DNA of 64,000 nucleotides from JAFASC01 sp034669505 (lineage in GTDB: Bacteria > Pseudomonadota > Alphaproteobacteria > Rhizobiales > Beijerinckiaceae). This document shows, piece after piece, positions 9,248 through 18,669 of the stretch; within the stretch, counting starts at the first letter, position 1, and every line of letters starts with the position of its first letter. Where the stretch lies: NCBI GenBank assembly GCA_034669505.1, contig JAXDNJ010000076.1, positions 14,031 through 78,030 on the forward strand. Direction: 5' to 3'. The notes under the pieces were generated by a model. It made no database searches. It was not told the DNA's origin and saw nothing but the letters and a program-made list of their open reading frames with translations. A program made the translations under genes and the position numbers.

Positions 9248-9282
9248 GAGCGCGTTCGCTTGAACGCGCTCTTTCTTTTTTA
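9248..9282 (+). terminator. Rho-independent terminator, probably bidirectional
   Basis: A perfect 10-bp stem GAGCGCGTTC / GAACGCGCTC with a GCTT loop, followed by CTTTCTTTTTT. It ends the Trp/Arg-rich gene on the plus strand; the amidase gene on the minus strand ends within its T-run. Confidence 0.85.
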
Positions 9283-10578
9283 GTGGAACAGCCTTTCGAC
9301 TGCGGCGCCGGCGGCAAGAACGTTAGCATCGCTGCCGGGCGCGCCCATCATCATGAAGCCGGCCGGCAGCGGACCAGGATCCGGAATGGGCAGCGACAGG
9401 CCGCAGCAGTCGAGCAGGTTGAACACCGTCGTGTTGCGCAAAACCTGCAGATTGACGCGCGCAAAGAGCTCGTCGTCGTTGCCGAGTTCTTCGATAACGG
9501 GCGCGACGATCGCAGTCGTCGGTAGAACAATCGCATCATATGGCGCGAATTGCTCAGCAGCCTTCTCAACGGCGACGCGTCGCAATTCGATCATCCGCAC
9601 ATAATCCGCACCGGAGACGTTGCAGCCGGATTGGATGCGGCCCACGACGCGCTGATCGATTTCGTTCGCCCGCTTGGCGAGCACGTCGCGGTGCACATAG
9701 GCCGCCTCGACCGCAGAGATCGAGCCGATCGCGTGAATTTGATCGAGATCGCCGAGCAGCGGCTCCATGTCGATGTCAACAATTCGTGCCCCCGCCTGTG
9801 CTAGCAGCGAGATCGCTCTGTCGAATGCGCGTTCGACGGCCTGGTCCAATCCGCTCAGCAGACGGCCACGCGGCACGGCGACACGAAGACCTGCGGGCTC
9901 GCGCTGCATCAGCACGGCCAGGGCTTCGCCCGCAAGGATCGCATCCGCCGCCGCCGCGTCAGCCACCGAGGTCGTCAGCGGCCCGACCGAATCAAGCGTC
10001 AGCGAAAGCGCCATCGCGCCAGCGCGCGGGATACGCTGCTGCGTCGGCTTAAAGCCGGTGACGCCGCAAAAGGCCGCCGGCACCCGCACGGATCCGCCGG
10101 TATCCGAGCCGATCGAAATCTCGCACATGCCGTCCGCGAGGGCGACCGCGGCGCCAGAGGATGAGCCGCCCGGCACACGTCTGCGGTCGGCGGGATTGCC
10201 GGGGGTGCCGTAATGCGGGTTCATGCCGATGCCCGAAAAGGCAAACTCGGTCATGTTGGTCTTGCCGACGATCACCGCGCCGGCAGCACGCAGCCTCTGG
10301 ATGACGGGTCCATCGGCTTTCGCCGGCGGAGCGCTCTCGTAAACCTTGGCGCCGCCGGTCGTCGGCTCGCCGGCGACATCGAACAGGTCCTTGATGGACA
10401 GTATCCGCCCATCGAGCGGCCCCAACCGATGCCCGTATCGCGTCCGCGCGTCTGCGGCGGCGGCGGCGGCGCGTGCTTCCTCGGCATAGACTCTACGGAA
10501 GGCGCGGCTGCCCTCCCCTTTCGGATCGTTGATGCGCGAAAGCGCGGCTTCGAGCCGTTCGCGGCTGGACGATGTCAT
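9280..10578 (-). CDS. Amidase signature family hydrolase
   Basis: A 432-residue amidase of the Ser-cisSer-Lys class. The catalytic Lys lies in RILSIKDLFD (Lys63), the cis-Ser in VPGGSSSGAAVA (about Ser139) and the nucleophile in SIGSDTGGSVRVPAAF (Ser163). Architecture and length fit stand-alone amidases rather than GatA, and the substrate is not predictable. It starts three bases after the upstream glyoxalase gene, so the two are co-transcribed. Confidence 0.9.
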   Translation of the reverse strand: MTSSSRERLEAALSRINDPKGEGSRAFRRVYAEEARAAAAAADARTRYGHRLGPLDGRILSIKDLFDVAGEPTTGGAKVYESAPPAKADGPVIQRLRAAGAVIVGKTNMTEFAFSGIGMNPHYGTPGNPADRRRVPGGSSSGAAVALADGMCEISIGSDTGGSVRVPAAFCGVTGFKPTQQRIPRAGAMALSLTLDSVGPLTTSVADAAAADAILAGEALAVLMQREPAGLRVAVPRGRLLSGLDQAVERAFDRAISLLAQAGARIVDIDMEPLLGDLDQIHAIGSISAVEAAYVHRDVLAKRANEIDQRVVGRIQSGCNVSGADYVRMIELRRVAVEKAAEQFAPYDAIVLPTTAIVAPVIEELGNDDELFARVNLQVLRNTTVFNLLDCCGLSLPIPDPGPLPAGFMMMGAPGSDANVLAAGAAVERLFH

Positions 10579-10581
10579 CCC

Positions 10582-11025
10582 TCACCAAGTCCCGGTGTTT
10601 GGCATTGATGCCCAAGGCTCCTGCGGCGGTTTCGGATTGCCCTTCTGCAGAAGCTCGATCGAAATGCCGTCCGGTGTGCGGATGAAGGCCATGTTCCCGT
10701 CGCGCGGCGGACGGTTGATCGTCACACCCTGATCCATCAGCTTCTTGCAGAGCGCGTAGATGTCATCGACGCGATAGGCGAGATGACCGAAATTGCGCCC
10801 GCCGGTGTAAACTTCGGGGTCCCAGTTGTAGGTTAGCTCGACGAGCGGCGCTTTCGTCTCCTTAGCACGTTCGACATCGTCCGGTGCAGCGAGAAAGACC
10901 AGCGTGTAGCGCCCCTTCTCGTTCTCGACGCGTCGCACTTCGACGAGGCCGAACTTTTTGACGAAGAAGTCAAGCGACTGGTCGAGGTCGCTTACGCGGA
11001 TCATCGTGTGCAGGTATTCCACCAA
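10582..11025 (-). CDS. VOC family protein, lactoylglutathione lyase-like (glyoxalase I)
   Basis: A 147-residue protein with two beta-alpha-beta-beta-beta units of the vicinal oxygen chelate fold. It starts MVEYLHTMIRVSDLDQSLDFF and has NFGHLAYRVDDIYA and DGISIELLQKG, where the His and Glu positions match the metal ligands of glyoxalase I. Glyoxalase I converts the methylglyoxal-glutathione adduct to S-lactoylglutathione. Assignment to GloA rather than another VOC enzyme rests on overall similarity, so I keep the symbol open. First gene of a pair with the amidase. Confidence 0.8.
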   Translation of the reverse strand: MVEYLHTMIRVSDLDQSLDFFVKKFGLVEVRRVENEKGRYTLVFLAAPDDVERAKETKAPLVELTYNWDPEVYTGGRNFGHLAYRVDDIYALCKKLMDQGVTINRPPRDGNMAFIRTPDGISIELLQKGNPKPPQEPWASMPNTGTW

Positions 11026-11159
11026 AACCTCCGTAAGCTGGCAAGAAACCGATCGGGCCTTCTAGCCCATCCATCGGCAAATCCGCTACTGCGTCCTTGC
11101 CCCGCTTCGCTTGGAAAGCTGCATCCTTCTTGCTAGAGCGGCGCCCTGGAGTGCACCCC

Positions 11160-12539
11160 GTGCCGGACACGCATGCGCTGAAACGAAGGGCCGCGCTCGC
11201 CTCGATCTTTGCCAGCGCCGCGCTGACGCTCGCCAAACTGATCGCCGGCCTCTTCTCCGGCTCACTGGCGCTTCTGTCGGAGGCCGGACACTCCTTCTTG
11301 GACACCGGCGCGACAATCCTCACCTACTTCGCTGTGCGGGCCGCCGGCAAACCGGCCGACGAAGAGCACCATTATGGCCACGGCAAGTTCGAAGCACTTG
11401 CCGCGCTTTGCGAAACCGGGTTTCTCATCGCGCTCGCCGCCTTCGTTGTCATCGAGGCTGTGCGCCGCCTTGCGCTTGCGCATACCGCAATCGACGCGAG
11501 CTGGCCCGTGTTCGCCGTTCTCGTCGTATCGATCATCGTCGATGTCGTGCGCTGGCGCGGCTTGTCTAAAATCTCGCGCGAAACGAAAAGCGATGCTTTA
11601 GCCGCGGACGCGCTTCACTTCTCGAGCGATTTCGTTGCCTCGACGCTCGTGCTCGTCGGATTGATCGCGACGCGGCTCGGCTATCCCCAAGGCGATACAT
11701 TCGCCGCCTTTGGGGTCGCCGCTTTTATCGCGATCGCCGGCTTGCGATTGGCACGACGGACGATCGACACGCTTCTCGACAGAGCACCACAAGGAATGGC
11801 GGAGCGGCTCGAAAGAATCGTCGGACGCGTACCCGGCGTCGAAACCGTCGGACAGATAAAATTGCGGCCGGCCGGTGCTGAAATTCTTGGCGAAATCGAC
11901 ATCGGCGTTGCGCGCACATCGTCGATCGAGCGGGTCAGTGCGATCCGCGAAGCAGTACGCAAAGCGGCGGGGCGTGCGTTTCCGGATTCCAATCTCACTG
12001 TGACGGCAACACCAGTCGCGCTTGACGACGAGACCGTGCTGCAGCGGGTGTTGCTCGTATCGGCGCGCCGAAGGCTGCCTGTCCACCATGTCACGGTTCA
12101 AGAGATCGGCGGGCGCCGCTCGGTCAGCTTCGACCTCGAACTCGATGGCCGAATGCCGCATGGCAAGGCTCACGAAATCGCTACCGACCTTGAAAATGCA
12201 GTCGAAAGCGAGCTCGGCAGCTCTATCGAAGTCGAAAGCCATATCGAGCCGTTGGAAACCGAGGAGTTGACCGGACGCGACATCAAGCCGGCGACGGCCG
12301 AGCACATTCTCTCTGCATTGACGCGCCACGCCGCCGAAGGCGGCACGATTTCCGACGTGCATAATCTTCGTGTGCGCAAGACTCCGGTTGGATTGGTGGT
12401 CAATTATCACTGCCGCGTCGATCCCAACCTTTCCGTGCTGGCGGTGCACGAAGCGGTCGACGATCTCGATCACAAACTGCGTGCGGATGTACCTGGCGTC
12501 GCCCGCGTCGTCGGCCACGCCGAGCCGCTGCAAAACTAA
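11160..12539 (+). CDS. Cation diffusion facilitator (CDF) family efflux transporter with long C-terminus
   Basis: About 459 residues if the GTG at 11160 is used, which has GGAG eight bases upstream; other in-frame GTG/TTG codons lie upstream and no ATG is well placed. The membrane domain shows CDF features: LLSEAGHSFLDTGATI, HYGHGKFEALAAL and ALHFSSDFVASTLVLVG, with His/Asp pairs that would form the metal site. A first cytoplasmic domain (VPGVETVGQIKLRPAGAEILGEIDI) is followed by two more similarly sized units (YRRAEG-like region and AEHILSALTRHAAEGGTISDVHNLRVRK). CDF proteins usually have about 300 residues, so this one has an extended regulatory tail. Zn, Fe, Co or Mn export is possible; specificity is not determined. 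Confidence 0.88.
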   Translation: MPDTHALKRRAALASIFASAALTLAKLIAGLFSGSLALLSEAGHSFLDTGATILTYFAVRAAGKPADEEHHYGHGKFEALAALCETGFLIALAAFVVIEAVRRLALAHTAIDASWPVFAVLVVSIIVDVVRWRGLSKISRETKSDALAADALHFSSDFVASTLVLVGLIATRLGYPQGDTFAAFGVAAFIAIAGLRLARRTIDTLLDRAPQGMAERLERIVGRVPGVETVGQIKLRPAGAEILGEIDIGVARTSSIERVSAIREAVRKAAGRAFPDSNLTVTATPVALDDETVLQRVLLVSARRRLPVHHVTVQEIGGRRSVSFDLELDGRMPHGKAHEIATDLENAVESELGSSIEVESHIEPLETEELTGRDIKPATAEHILSALTRHAAEGGTISDVHNLRVRKTPVGLVVNYHCRVDPNLSVLAVHEAVDDLDHKLRADVPGVARVVGHAEPLQN

Positions 12540-12540
12540 T

Positions 12541-12855
12541 TCACCGCCGTGCAAATCCCATGGCCCCGACGCCCTCGCGTTTCCTATCCGTGGGTAGCAC
12601 CGCAGCGGTCGGTTGAGCCGGAGAGACTGCAACGCTGCGGCCGGTGATCAGCGGCACGGTATCCTGTTCAGACGGGGCAATCCGCGAGGCGTTATCGCTG
12701 GTCGCTTGAATGTTCTTCGACTCGGCGTATCGCGGTGCGCCTTGAAACCAGGCGAGCGCGAGAATTAGGCCCAAAGCGGCTGCGGCCGTCGCCCGAACCA
12801 GCCGCCGGGCAAAGGCCAAGTTCGCGCGAGGTCGCCAGCAATCGATCTGAAGCAA
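12541..12855 (-). CDS. Small single-pass membrane protein, hypothetical
   Basis: An open frame of about 104 residues with one hydrophobic segment (ATAAAALGLILALAWFQG) after a basic N-terminus, then a polar Ser/Thr/Pro tail ending GAMGFARR. It lies between the CDF gene and the cupin gene and is not an obvious shadow of another gene. There is no ATG in a suitable place; a TTG at 12855 is the best candidate start. I recognise no family, and its existence as a gene is uncertain. Confidence 0.35.
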   Translation of the reverse strand: MLQIDCWRPRANLAFARRLVRATAAAALGLILALAWFQGAPRYAESKNIQATSDNASRIAPSEQDTVPLITGRSVAVSPAQPTAAVLPTDRKREGVGAMGFARR

Positions 12856-12919
12856 GGGAAGGACATGTGCTCGGGATAGCCCGCGACCGCGGGGCTTTCC
12901 GTGCGCAGTGGCACATGGC

Positions 12920-13441
12920 TCAGCGTTCCTGCCAGACCAAAACGCCGCTCTCGCCGGAAACCGGATCTTGCTTGGGAAGTGGCACCTTCGCGATGCGAGT
13001 GACGGCGGGGTCGTGCTCGGCCGGATCGCCCCGGCAAATGTCGAAATCGCGCCCATCGGGATACGCACCGACGACCAGGAAATCATCGCTGGCACTTTCG
13101 CATTTATGTCCGGTCCCTGCGGGCAGGATCGCAACGTCACCGGCGCTCAGCGTCAGCACCTCTCCCTGCTCGCCCCCGAAACAGACACGCGCCCAGCCTT
13201 GGGCAACGCCGAGCACTTCATGCGTGTTGCTGTGAAAATGATGGTAGTCGAATATTCCGTCTCGCCAGCTGTTGATCCAGCCATTCGCAGCGAAGCGCTT
13301 CTCGAACGCCTGCGCGAGATGGTCGGAGCGCGCCAATGCGAGCCGATACACGACAAGTGGAAGCTTGGGATTGTTCGGAATGCGGCCATCATCCTCGAAC
13401 CGGAGAAGCTCGGTCGAACCTCCAACGGGTTCTTGCGCCAT
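12920..13441 (-). CDS. Cupin-domain protein (YjlB-like)
   Basis: A 173-residue single-domain cupin starting MAQEPVGGSTELLRFEDDG; GAGGAG seven bases before the ATG at 13441 supports this start over two upstream ATGs. The cupin motif 1 region is IFDYHHFHSNTHEVLGVAQGWARV (metal-ligand His residues and Glu) and motif 2 is LSAGDVAILPAGTGHKCESA. VVGAYPDGRDFDICRGD near the end matches the YjlB-like subgroup. Such proteins bind a metal and a small ligand; the reaction is unknown. It faces away from pepN, leaving about 120 bases for divergent promoters. Confidence 0.82.
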   Translation of the reverse strand: MAQEPVGGSTELLRFEDDGRIPNNPKLPLVVYRLALARSDHLAQAFEKRFAANGWINSWRDGIFDYHHFHSNTHEVLGVAQGWARVCFGGEQGEVLTLSAGDVAILPAGTGHKCESASDDFLVVGAYPDGRDFDICRGDPAEHDPAVTRIAKVPLPKQDPVSGESGVLVWQER

Positions 13442-13560
13442 TCCACTCTCCTCGACACTCATATCGATGCATGCTGGCCCCGCGCACTTATACCGCAGTT
13501 GGCCGGCCGGCATGCGCCGCCTATGATCCGGCAAGGCTCAGCTCGCTACCCCGAGGCCTC

Positions 13561-16224
13561 ATGCGAACCGAAGATCCGCAGCTTGTCCGGCTTGTCGATT
13601 ACCGACCCCCCGATTTTCTTATCGATCGGGTGCATCTCGACATTAAGCTCGATCTCAAGAAGACCCGGATAACCTCGCGACTCGCGATCCGCCCCAATCC
13701 GGCCGGCCGCGTCGGGGTGCCTTTGGTGTTTGACGGCGACGAACTCGTCTTTCTTGGAGCGACGCTCAATGGAGAGGCGCTTGACGCATCCAGATATTTT
13801 GTCGCGCCCGACAAGTTCACGCTGGCGGAACCGCCGCAGAGCGCCTTCGAATTGGAAATCGAAACGGAGCTCGATCCCTCCGCCAACACGAAGCTGATGG
13901 GACTCTACCGCTCGGGTTCCGCCTATTGCACGCAGTGCGAGGCGGAAGGCTTTCGCCGCATCACCTATTTTCTCGACCGTCCTGACGTCCTCAGCGTCTA
14001 CACGACCCGTATCGAGGCGGACCGCGCACAAGCACCCGTGCTGCTCGCCAATGGCAATCCAGTCGAACACGGCGACGTTGGGGACAGCGACCGCCACTAC
14101 GCCATCTGGCACGATCCGTTCCCAAAGCCTTGCTATCTTTTCGCGATTGTCGGCGGTGATCTCGGTTCCATCCGCGATACGTTCACGACGAAGTCCGGCC
14201 GCAAGGTCGACCTCGCCATTTATGTGGAGCGCGGCAACGAGCCGCGCGCGATCTACGCGATGGACGCATTGAAACGCGCCATGCGCTGGGACGAAACGGC
14301 TTTTGGGCGCGAATACGATCTGGATGTCTTCAACATCGTTGCCGTCTCCGACTTCAACATGGGTGCGATGGAGAATAAAGGACTGAACATCTTCAATGAT
14401 AAATATGTCCTCGCTTTGCCAGAGACCGCGGCCGACGCCGATTACGCGGGCATCGAACGCGTCATCGCCCACGAATATCTGCACAATTGGACGGGCAATC
14501 GCATCACCTGCCGCGACTGGTTCCAGCTCTGTCTCAAGGAGGGGCTCACTGTCTTTCGTGATCAGGAATTCACGGCCGACCAGCGTTCGCGCGCCGTGCA
14601 GCGCATCGCGGATGTCAGAACATTGCGCGCCCAGCAATTCAGCGAAGATGCCGGCCCGCTTGCGCACAGCGTCAGGCCGGACACGTATCGTGAGATCAAC
14701 AATTTCTATACCGCGACAGTATACGAAAAAGGTGCGGAACTCGTCCGCATGCTGAAAGTGCTTCTCGGCGATGACGCGTTTTCCCGTGGAATGGAACTAT
14801 ATTTCCAGCGTTGCGACGGGACCGCCGCAACGGTTGAGGACTTTCTCTCCTGTTTCGAGGCGAGTTCCGGACGCGATCTCCAGCATTTCGCACTCTGGTA
14901 CAAGCAGGCAGGCACGCCATGCGTCAGCATTGCGTCGGCTTATGACGAGCGTGCCAAAACGCTGAGCCTCGAAATCACGCAGGAGACTCGGCCGACTCCT
15001 GGCCAGCCGGACAAGAAGCCGCTGGTCATCCCGCTGGCGATCGGACTGATTGGGTCGAGTGGGGCCGAGCTTCCCCTCAAGACCGAGGTAGATGCTTTCG
15101 ACGGCGCAACCGAATGGGAGCTCGCCCGCGGTCTTGTCGAGCTCACGACCACGCGGCGGCATATCGTGTTCCGCGACATTCACGAGCGTCCGGTGGTCTC
15201 GGCATTGCGCGGCTTTTCTGCGCCCGTGCAGCTCGTCCAGTCCGCCGACGACGAAGACCTAGCGCTACAATGCGCGCATGACCGCGATGCCTGCGCGCGT
15301 TGGCAAGCCGCGCAAAGTTATGCGACGCGGCTGCTCGTTGCGGCAGGCCGCGTTCCTTCAACGAGGGGCAATCGAGCAAGCATCGCCTCGTTCACGGAGG
15401 CACTTCGGAAGCTTCTTGCCGAAAGCGACGACCCGCCGTTCATGGCGCAAGTCCTCACCTTGCCGAGCGAAGCGGACATGGCCCGCGAAATCGGCGAGAA
15501 TGTCGATCCCGATGCGATCTATTCGGCACGCCAGTCGCTGCGCGGCCATCTCGGACGGACGTTGAAAACAGAGCTGGGGGCGCTTTATCGCGGCCTCGCC
15601 TCGGACGCCCCCTATTCGCCGGATGCGATCAGCGCAGGCCGGCGTGCGCTGCGCAAAACCGCGCTCGATCTCTTGGCGGCCGGCGAGGAAAGCGCGGGGA
15701 CGGAACTCGCCAAAACCCAGTTCGATACAGCCACCAACATGGCCGACAGCGTCGCGGCCCTCGCCATCCTCTGCCTCGCCGAAAGCGAGGCGCGCGAAGA
15801 GGCTTTGGATGCGTTTTATAAGCGCCATGCCGCAGATGCGCTGGTAATCGACAAATGGCTGAGCCTGCAGGCGATGATCCCGCATCCGGGAACGCTCGAC
15901 CGGGTTCGCCGGCTGATGCGCAGCGATGCCTTTTCGATGAGCAATCCCAATCGCGTGCGCGCGTTGATCGGCACCTTCGCCGCCGGAAACCAGCGACAGT
16001 TTCACGCGCAGGATGGGTCCGGCTATGAATTCATCGGCGAATGCGTCCTGCTTCTCGACCCGAAAAACCCGCATGTCGCCGCCCGGCTTCTCTCGGCCTT
16101 CCGCACCTGGCGGATGATGGAGCCGAAGCGGCGGCGCCTCGCTGAAGCAATGCTGCGGCGCATTCAGGCGGCGCAAAATCTCTCTCCGGACCTCCGCGAT
16201 ATCGTCGAGCGCTCCCTCGCCTAA
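13561..16224 (+). CDS. pepN: Aminopeptidase N (M1 metallopeptidase)
   Basis: An 887-residue cytoplasmic zinc aminopeptidase that removes N-terminal residues from peptides. The exopeptidase motif is NMGAMENKGLNIFN (about residue 267) and the zinc site is VIAHEYLHNWTGNR (about residue 304) with the third ligand Glu in LCLKEGLTVFRDQEF. The C-terminal half is the all-helical PepN domain. I start at the ATG at 13561 (MRTEDPQLVRLVDYRPPDFL), which matches the family N-terminus; the longer frame upstream overlaps the divergent cupin gene. Length is normal for the family. Confidence 0.95.
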   Translation: MRTEDPQLVRLVDYRPPDFLIDRVHLDIKLDLKKTRITSRLAIRPNPAGRVGVPLVFDGDELVFLGATLNGEALDASRYFVAPDKFTLAEPPQSAFELEIETELDPSANTKLMGLYRSGSAYCTQCEAEGFRRITYFLDRPDVLSVYTTRIEADRAQAPVLLANGNPVEHGDVGDSDRHYAIWHDPFPKPCYLFAIVGGDLGSIRDTFTTKSGRKVDLAIYVERGNEPRAIYAMDALKRAMRWDETAFGREYDLDVFNIVAVSDFNMGAMENKGLNIFNDKYVLALPETAADADYAGIERVIAHEYLHNWTGNRITCRDWFQLCLKEGLTVFRDQEFTADQRSRAVQRIADVRTLRAQQFSEDAGPLAHSVRPDTYREINNFYTATVYEKGAELVRMLKVLLGDDAFSRGMELYFQRCDGTAATVEDFLSCFEASSGRDLQHFALWYKQAGTPCVSIASAYDERAKTLSLEITQETRPTPGQPDKKPLVIPLAIGLIGSSGAELPLKTEVDAFDGATEWELARGLVELTTTRRHIVFRDIHERPVVSALRGFSAPVQLVQSADDEDLALQCAHDRDACARWQAAQSYATRLLVAAGRVPSTRGNRASIASFTEALRKLLAESDDPPFMAQVLTLPSEADMAREIGENVDPDAIYSARQSLRGHLGRTLKTELGALYRGLASDAPYSPDAISAGRRALRKTALDLLAAGEESAGTELAKTQFDTATNMADSVAALAILCLAESEAREEALDAFYKRHAADALVIDKWLSLQAMIPHPGTLDRVRRLMRSDAFSMSNPNRVRALIGTFAAGNQRQFHAQDGSGYEFIGECVLLLDPKNPHVAARLLSAFRTWRMMEPKRRRLAEAMLRRIQAAQNLSPDLRDIVERSLA

Positions 16225-16307
16225 AATTGTGGTGCGCCCGCATCAGGTGAAAATAATCTAGTTAAGAGTTTGTGAAGAACTGGACAAAGCCCGAGTCCGG
16301 GATTCTC

Positions 16308-18662
16308 ATGAGACTGATTCGGGGCGATGCGGCACAGAGTTCCGGTCATCATGTTTCGAGGGGGCTCGGAATGGCGCGTGCGAACGCGACCGACGATTCC
16401 GCGCGTGCGCGATTCTCGGTCAGGTCATTACTTCCATATCCGTCAGCGCCGACGTCGCTCCTGAATTGGGAACCCTTCATCCGTCATGCCGTCCTGGCAA
16501 TGACAGCCCTGTTCCTGACGTCGCTCGCGGCGGTCAATGTCACGATCGCGTCGCGAAGCTATGATGTGGCGCTCGCGGCCGCGCGGTCCGAGATCGAGCT
16601 GATCGCATCTCTCGCCGCACTTCACCTGGAGCATGCATCCTGGGGCGGCGATCTGCAGACGCTTGCGAAGGCTCTGCCGGATGATGCATTCGCCCATGGG
16701 CGCCAGATTCTGATCAGCGATCGCGAAGGCCGCATTGTCGCCGGCAACCTCCCCCGGGGCGGCGCACGCACGCTCGCCGAGCACATGGCCAGCAGATCGG
16801 GAGCCCGCTTGCAAGACCCGCCGAACGGCAGCCGGCTTGTTCTGGCCGATGGGGCGGACGCGATCTCGATCGTTCGGCGCCTTCCCGAACCGCTCGGCAG
16901 CGTCGCAGTCATTCACCCGCTCGACGAGGTGCTCGCCGAATGGCGATCGAGCGCTTGGCGTTCGGGTCTGCTCGTTCTGTCGACAAGCCTCGTGCTTCTG
17001 GCGATTGCCGCGGCCTACATTTGGCAGACCGGCCGTGTCCGCCGCGCCGAAAAGACCTGCGATCGCATTCGCGACCGCATGGATTTGGCGCTGAGCCGCG
17101 GCCGTTGCGGCTTGTGGGAGTGGGATCTCGCCCACAGCAGGGTTTTTTGGTCGCACTCCATGTTCGAAATGCTCGGCATGAGTCCGCAGCCGCGATCGTT
17201 GTCCTTCGCCGAACTGCGCACGCTGCTCCATCCTGACGACGCAGATCTCGCCGACACAGCAGGCGCCTTGCTGAGGTCTGCCAGCTGCGCCATCGATCAC
17301 GAATTCAGAATGCGCGATGCCGCCGGCAGCTGGATTTGGCTGCGCGCGCGCGCCGAACTCGTACAGGAAGAAGCTGCGGCGACGCCGCGCCTCATCGGCA
17401 TAGCGATCGATGTCACCGAACAAAAGCAGATGGCTGAGCGCAGCGCCGCGGCGGACCTGCGCCTCGCCGACGCCATCGAAGCGATTTCGGAGGCTTTCGT
17501 TTTGTGGGACGAGGACAATCGCCTCGTCACCTGCAATTCGAAATTCCGCAGATTGCATGGGCTTCCAGTCGTGCCTCTGCAGCCCGGCATTGCCTATGCC
17601 GAGCTGATGAGCCGCGGAACATTGCCCACCGTGCAAGCCGAATTACCGTTGGAGCACCGGCCCTGTTCCGGCGCCCGCACCTACGAGGCGCAGCTCGCTG
17701 ACGGACGGTGGCTGCAGATCAACGAACGGCGTACCAAGGACGGCGGCTATGTCTCTGTCGGCACCGACATTACCAAGCTCAAGGAGCACGAAGAGCAGCT
17801 CATGCAATCGGAGCGGCGTCTGATCGCCACGGTCGCCGATCTCAGGAAATCCCGCCATACGCTTGAGGTGCAGGCGCAGCAGCTGGCCGACCTCGCCGAG
17901 CGCAATCTCGAACAGAAGGCGGAAGCCGAGCTCGCAAACCACGCAAAATCGGAATTCCTCGCCAATATGAGCCATGAGCTGCGGACGCCGCTTAACGCGA
18001 TTATCGGCTTTTCCGATACGATGCAACGAGAAACGTTCGGCGTGCTCGGCTGTCAAAGATATGTCGATTATTGCCGCGGCATCAACGAGAGTGGGCAATA
18101 CCTGCTTGGCGTCATCAGCGATGTCCTGGCGATGTCCGAACTAGAGGCGGGATATACGCGATTGAATAAGATTCGGTTTGATGTCGAGCCGATCATCGAG
18201 CAAGCGGTGAACCGGATCGAAGGCGCCGCGAGAGAGAAGGCGATCACGATTCGGCGTGAGTCATTCTCGGCGCCGGTGCTGTTCGCCGATCGACCGGCGA
18301 TCGAAAAGATTTTGGGAATTCTCATCGCCAACGCGGTGAAATTCACGCCTGACGGCGGACGGATCACCGTTCGTGCGCGGCGCGTCGGCAACGCGACGAA
18401 CCTTTACGTTGAGGATACGGGGATCGGTATTCCTGCGGACGCGCTGCGTCGCATCGCCCGACCCTTCGAGCAGCGCGCGCCAGCCTTACGCAACGGCATG
18501 AAGGGCTCCGGGCTCGGCCTTGCCATCGCGCGCTCCCTCATTGAGCTCCACGGCGGCTCGATGCGAATCCGCTCTATGGTGGGCAGCGGCACGGTCGTTC
18601 TCGTGCATCTGCCGGTCCCGGCCAACATGGATCGAGGCGCCGACATCGTCGCCGCCGCGTGA
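16308..18662 (+). CDS. Membrane-bound PAS sensor histidine kinase
   Basis: About 784 residues with two N-terminal membrane helices (around HAVLAMTALFLTSLAAV and LLVLSTSLVLLAIAAAY) enclosing a periplasmic segment of some 140 residues. Two PAS domains follow (CGLWEWDLAHSRVFWSHSMF and AISEAFVLWDEDNRLVTCN), then a coiled coil, HisKA with FLANMSHELRTPLNAIIGFSD (phospho-His) and a HATPase domain with VEDTGIGIP and GSGLGLAIARSLIELHGG. Start is uncertain: GTG 16272, ATG 16308 and ATG 16371 are all in frame, the last with a purine-rich GGGGGCTCGGA upstream. No response regulator is adjacent. It resembles the PAS/HisKA kinases of Hyphomicrobiales cell-cycle and metabolic control, but the signal is unknown. 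Confidence 0.88.
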   Translation: MRLIRGDAAQSSGHHVSRGLGMARANATDDSARARFSVRSLLPYPSAPTSLLNWEPFIRHAVLAMTALFLTSLAAVNVTIASRSYDVALAAARSEIELIASLAALHLEHASWGGDLQTLAKALPDDAFAHGRQILISDREGRIVAGNLPRGGARTLAEHMASRSGARLQDPPNGSRLVLADGADAISIVRRLPEPLGSVAVIHPLDEVLAEWRSSAWRSGLLVLSTSLVLLAIAAAYIWQTGRVRRAEKTCDRIRDRMDLALSRGRCGLWEWDLAHSRVFWSHSMFEMLGMSPQPRSLSFAELRTLLHPDDADLADTAGALLRSASCAIDHEFRMRDAAGSWIWLRARAELVQEEAAATPRLIGIAIDVTEQKQMAERSAAADLRLADAIEAISEAFVLWDEDNRLVTCNSKFRRLHGLPVVPLQPGIAYAELMSRGTLPTVQAELPLEHRPCSGARTYEAQLADGRWLQINERRTKDGGYVSVGTDITKLKEHEEQLMQSERRLIATVADLRKSRHTLEVQAQQLADLAERNLEQKAEAELANHAKSEFLANMSHELRTPLNAIIGFSDTMQRETFGVLGCQRYVDYCRGINESGQYLLGVISDVLAMSELEAGYTRLNKIRFDVEPIIEQAVNRIEGAAREKAITIRRESFSAPVLFADRPAIEKILGILIANAVKFTPDGGRITVRARRVGNATNLYVEDTGIGIPADALRRIARPFEQRAPALRNGMKGSGLGLAIARSLIELHGGSMRIRSMVGSGTVVLVHLPVPANMDRGADIVAAA

Positions 18663-18669
18663 CCCGGCT

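Noticed and set aside
11598..12632. Minus-strand frame opposite the CDF transporter
   Set aside because: The CDF protein on the other strand has family motifs and membrane helices; the antisense product has none.
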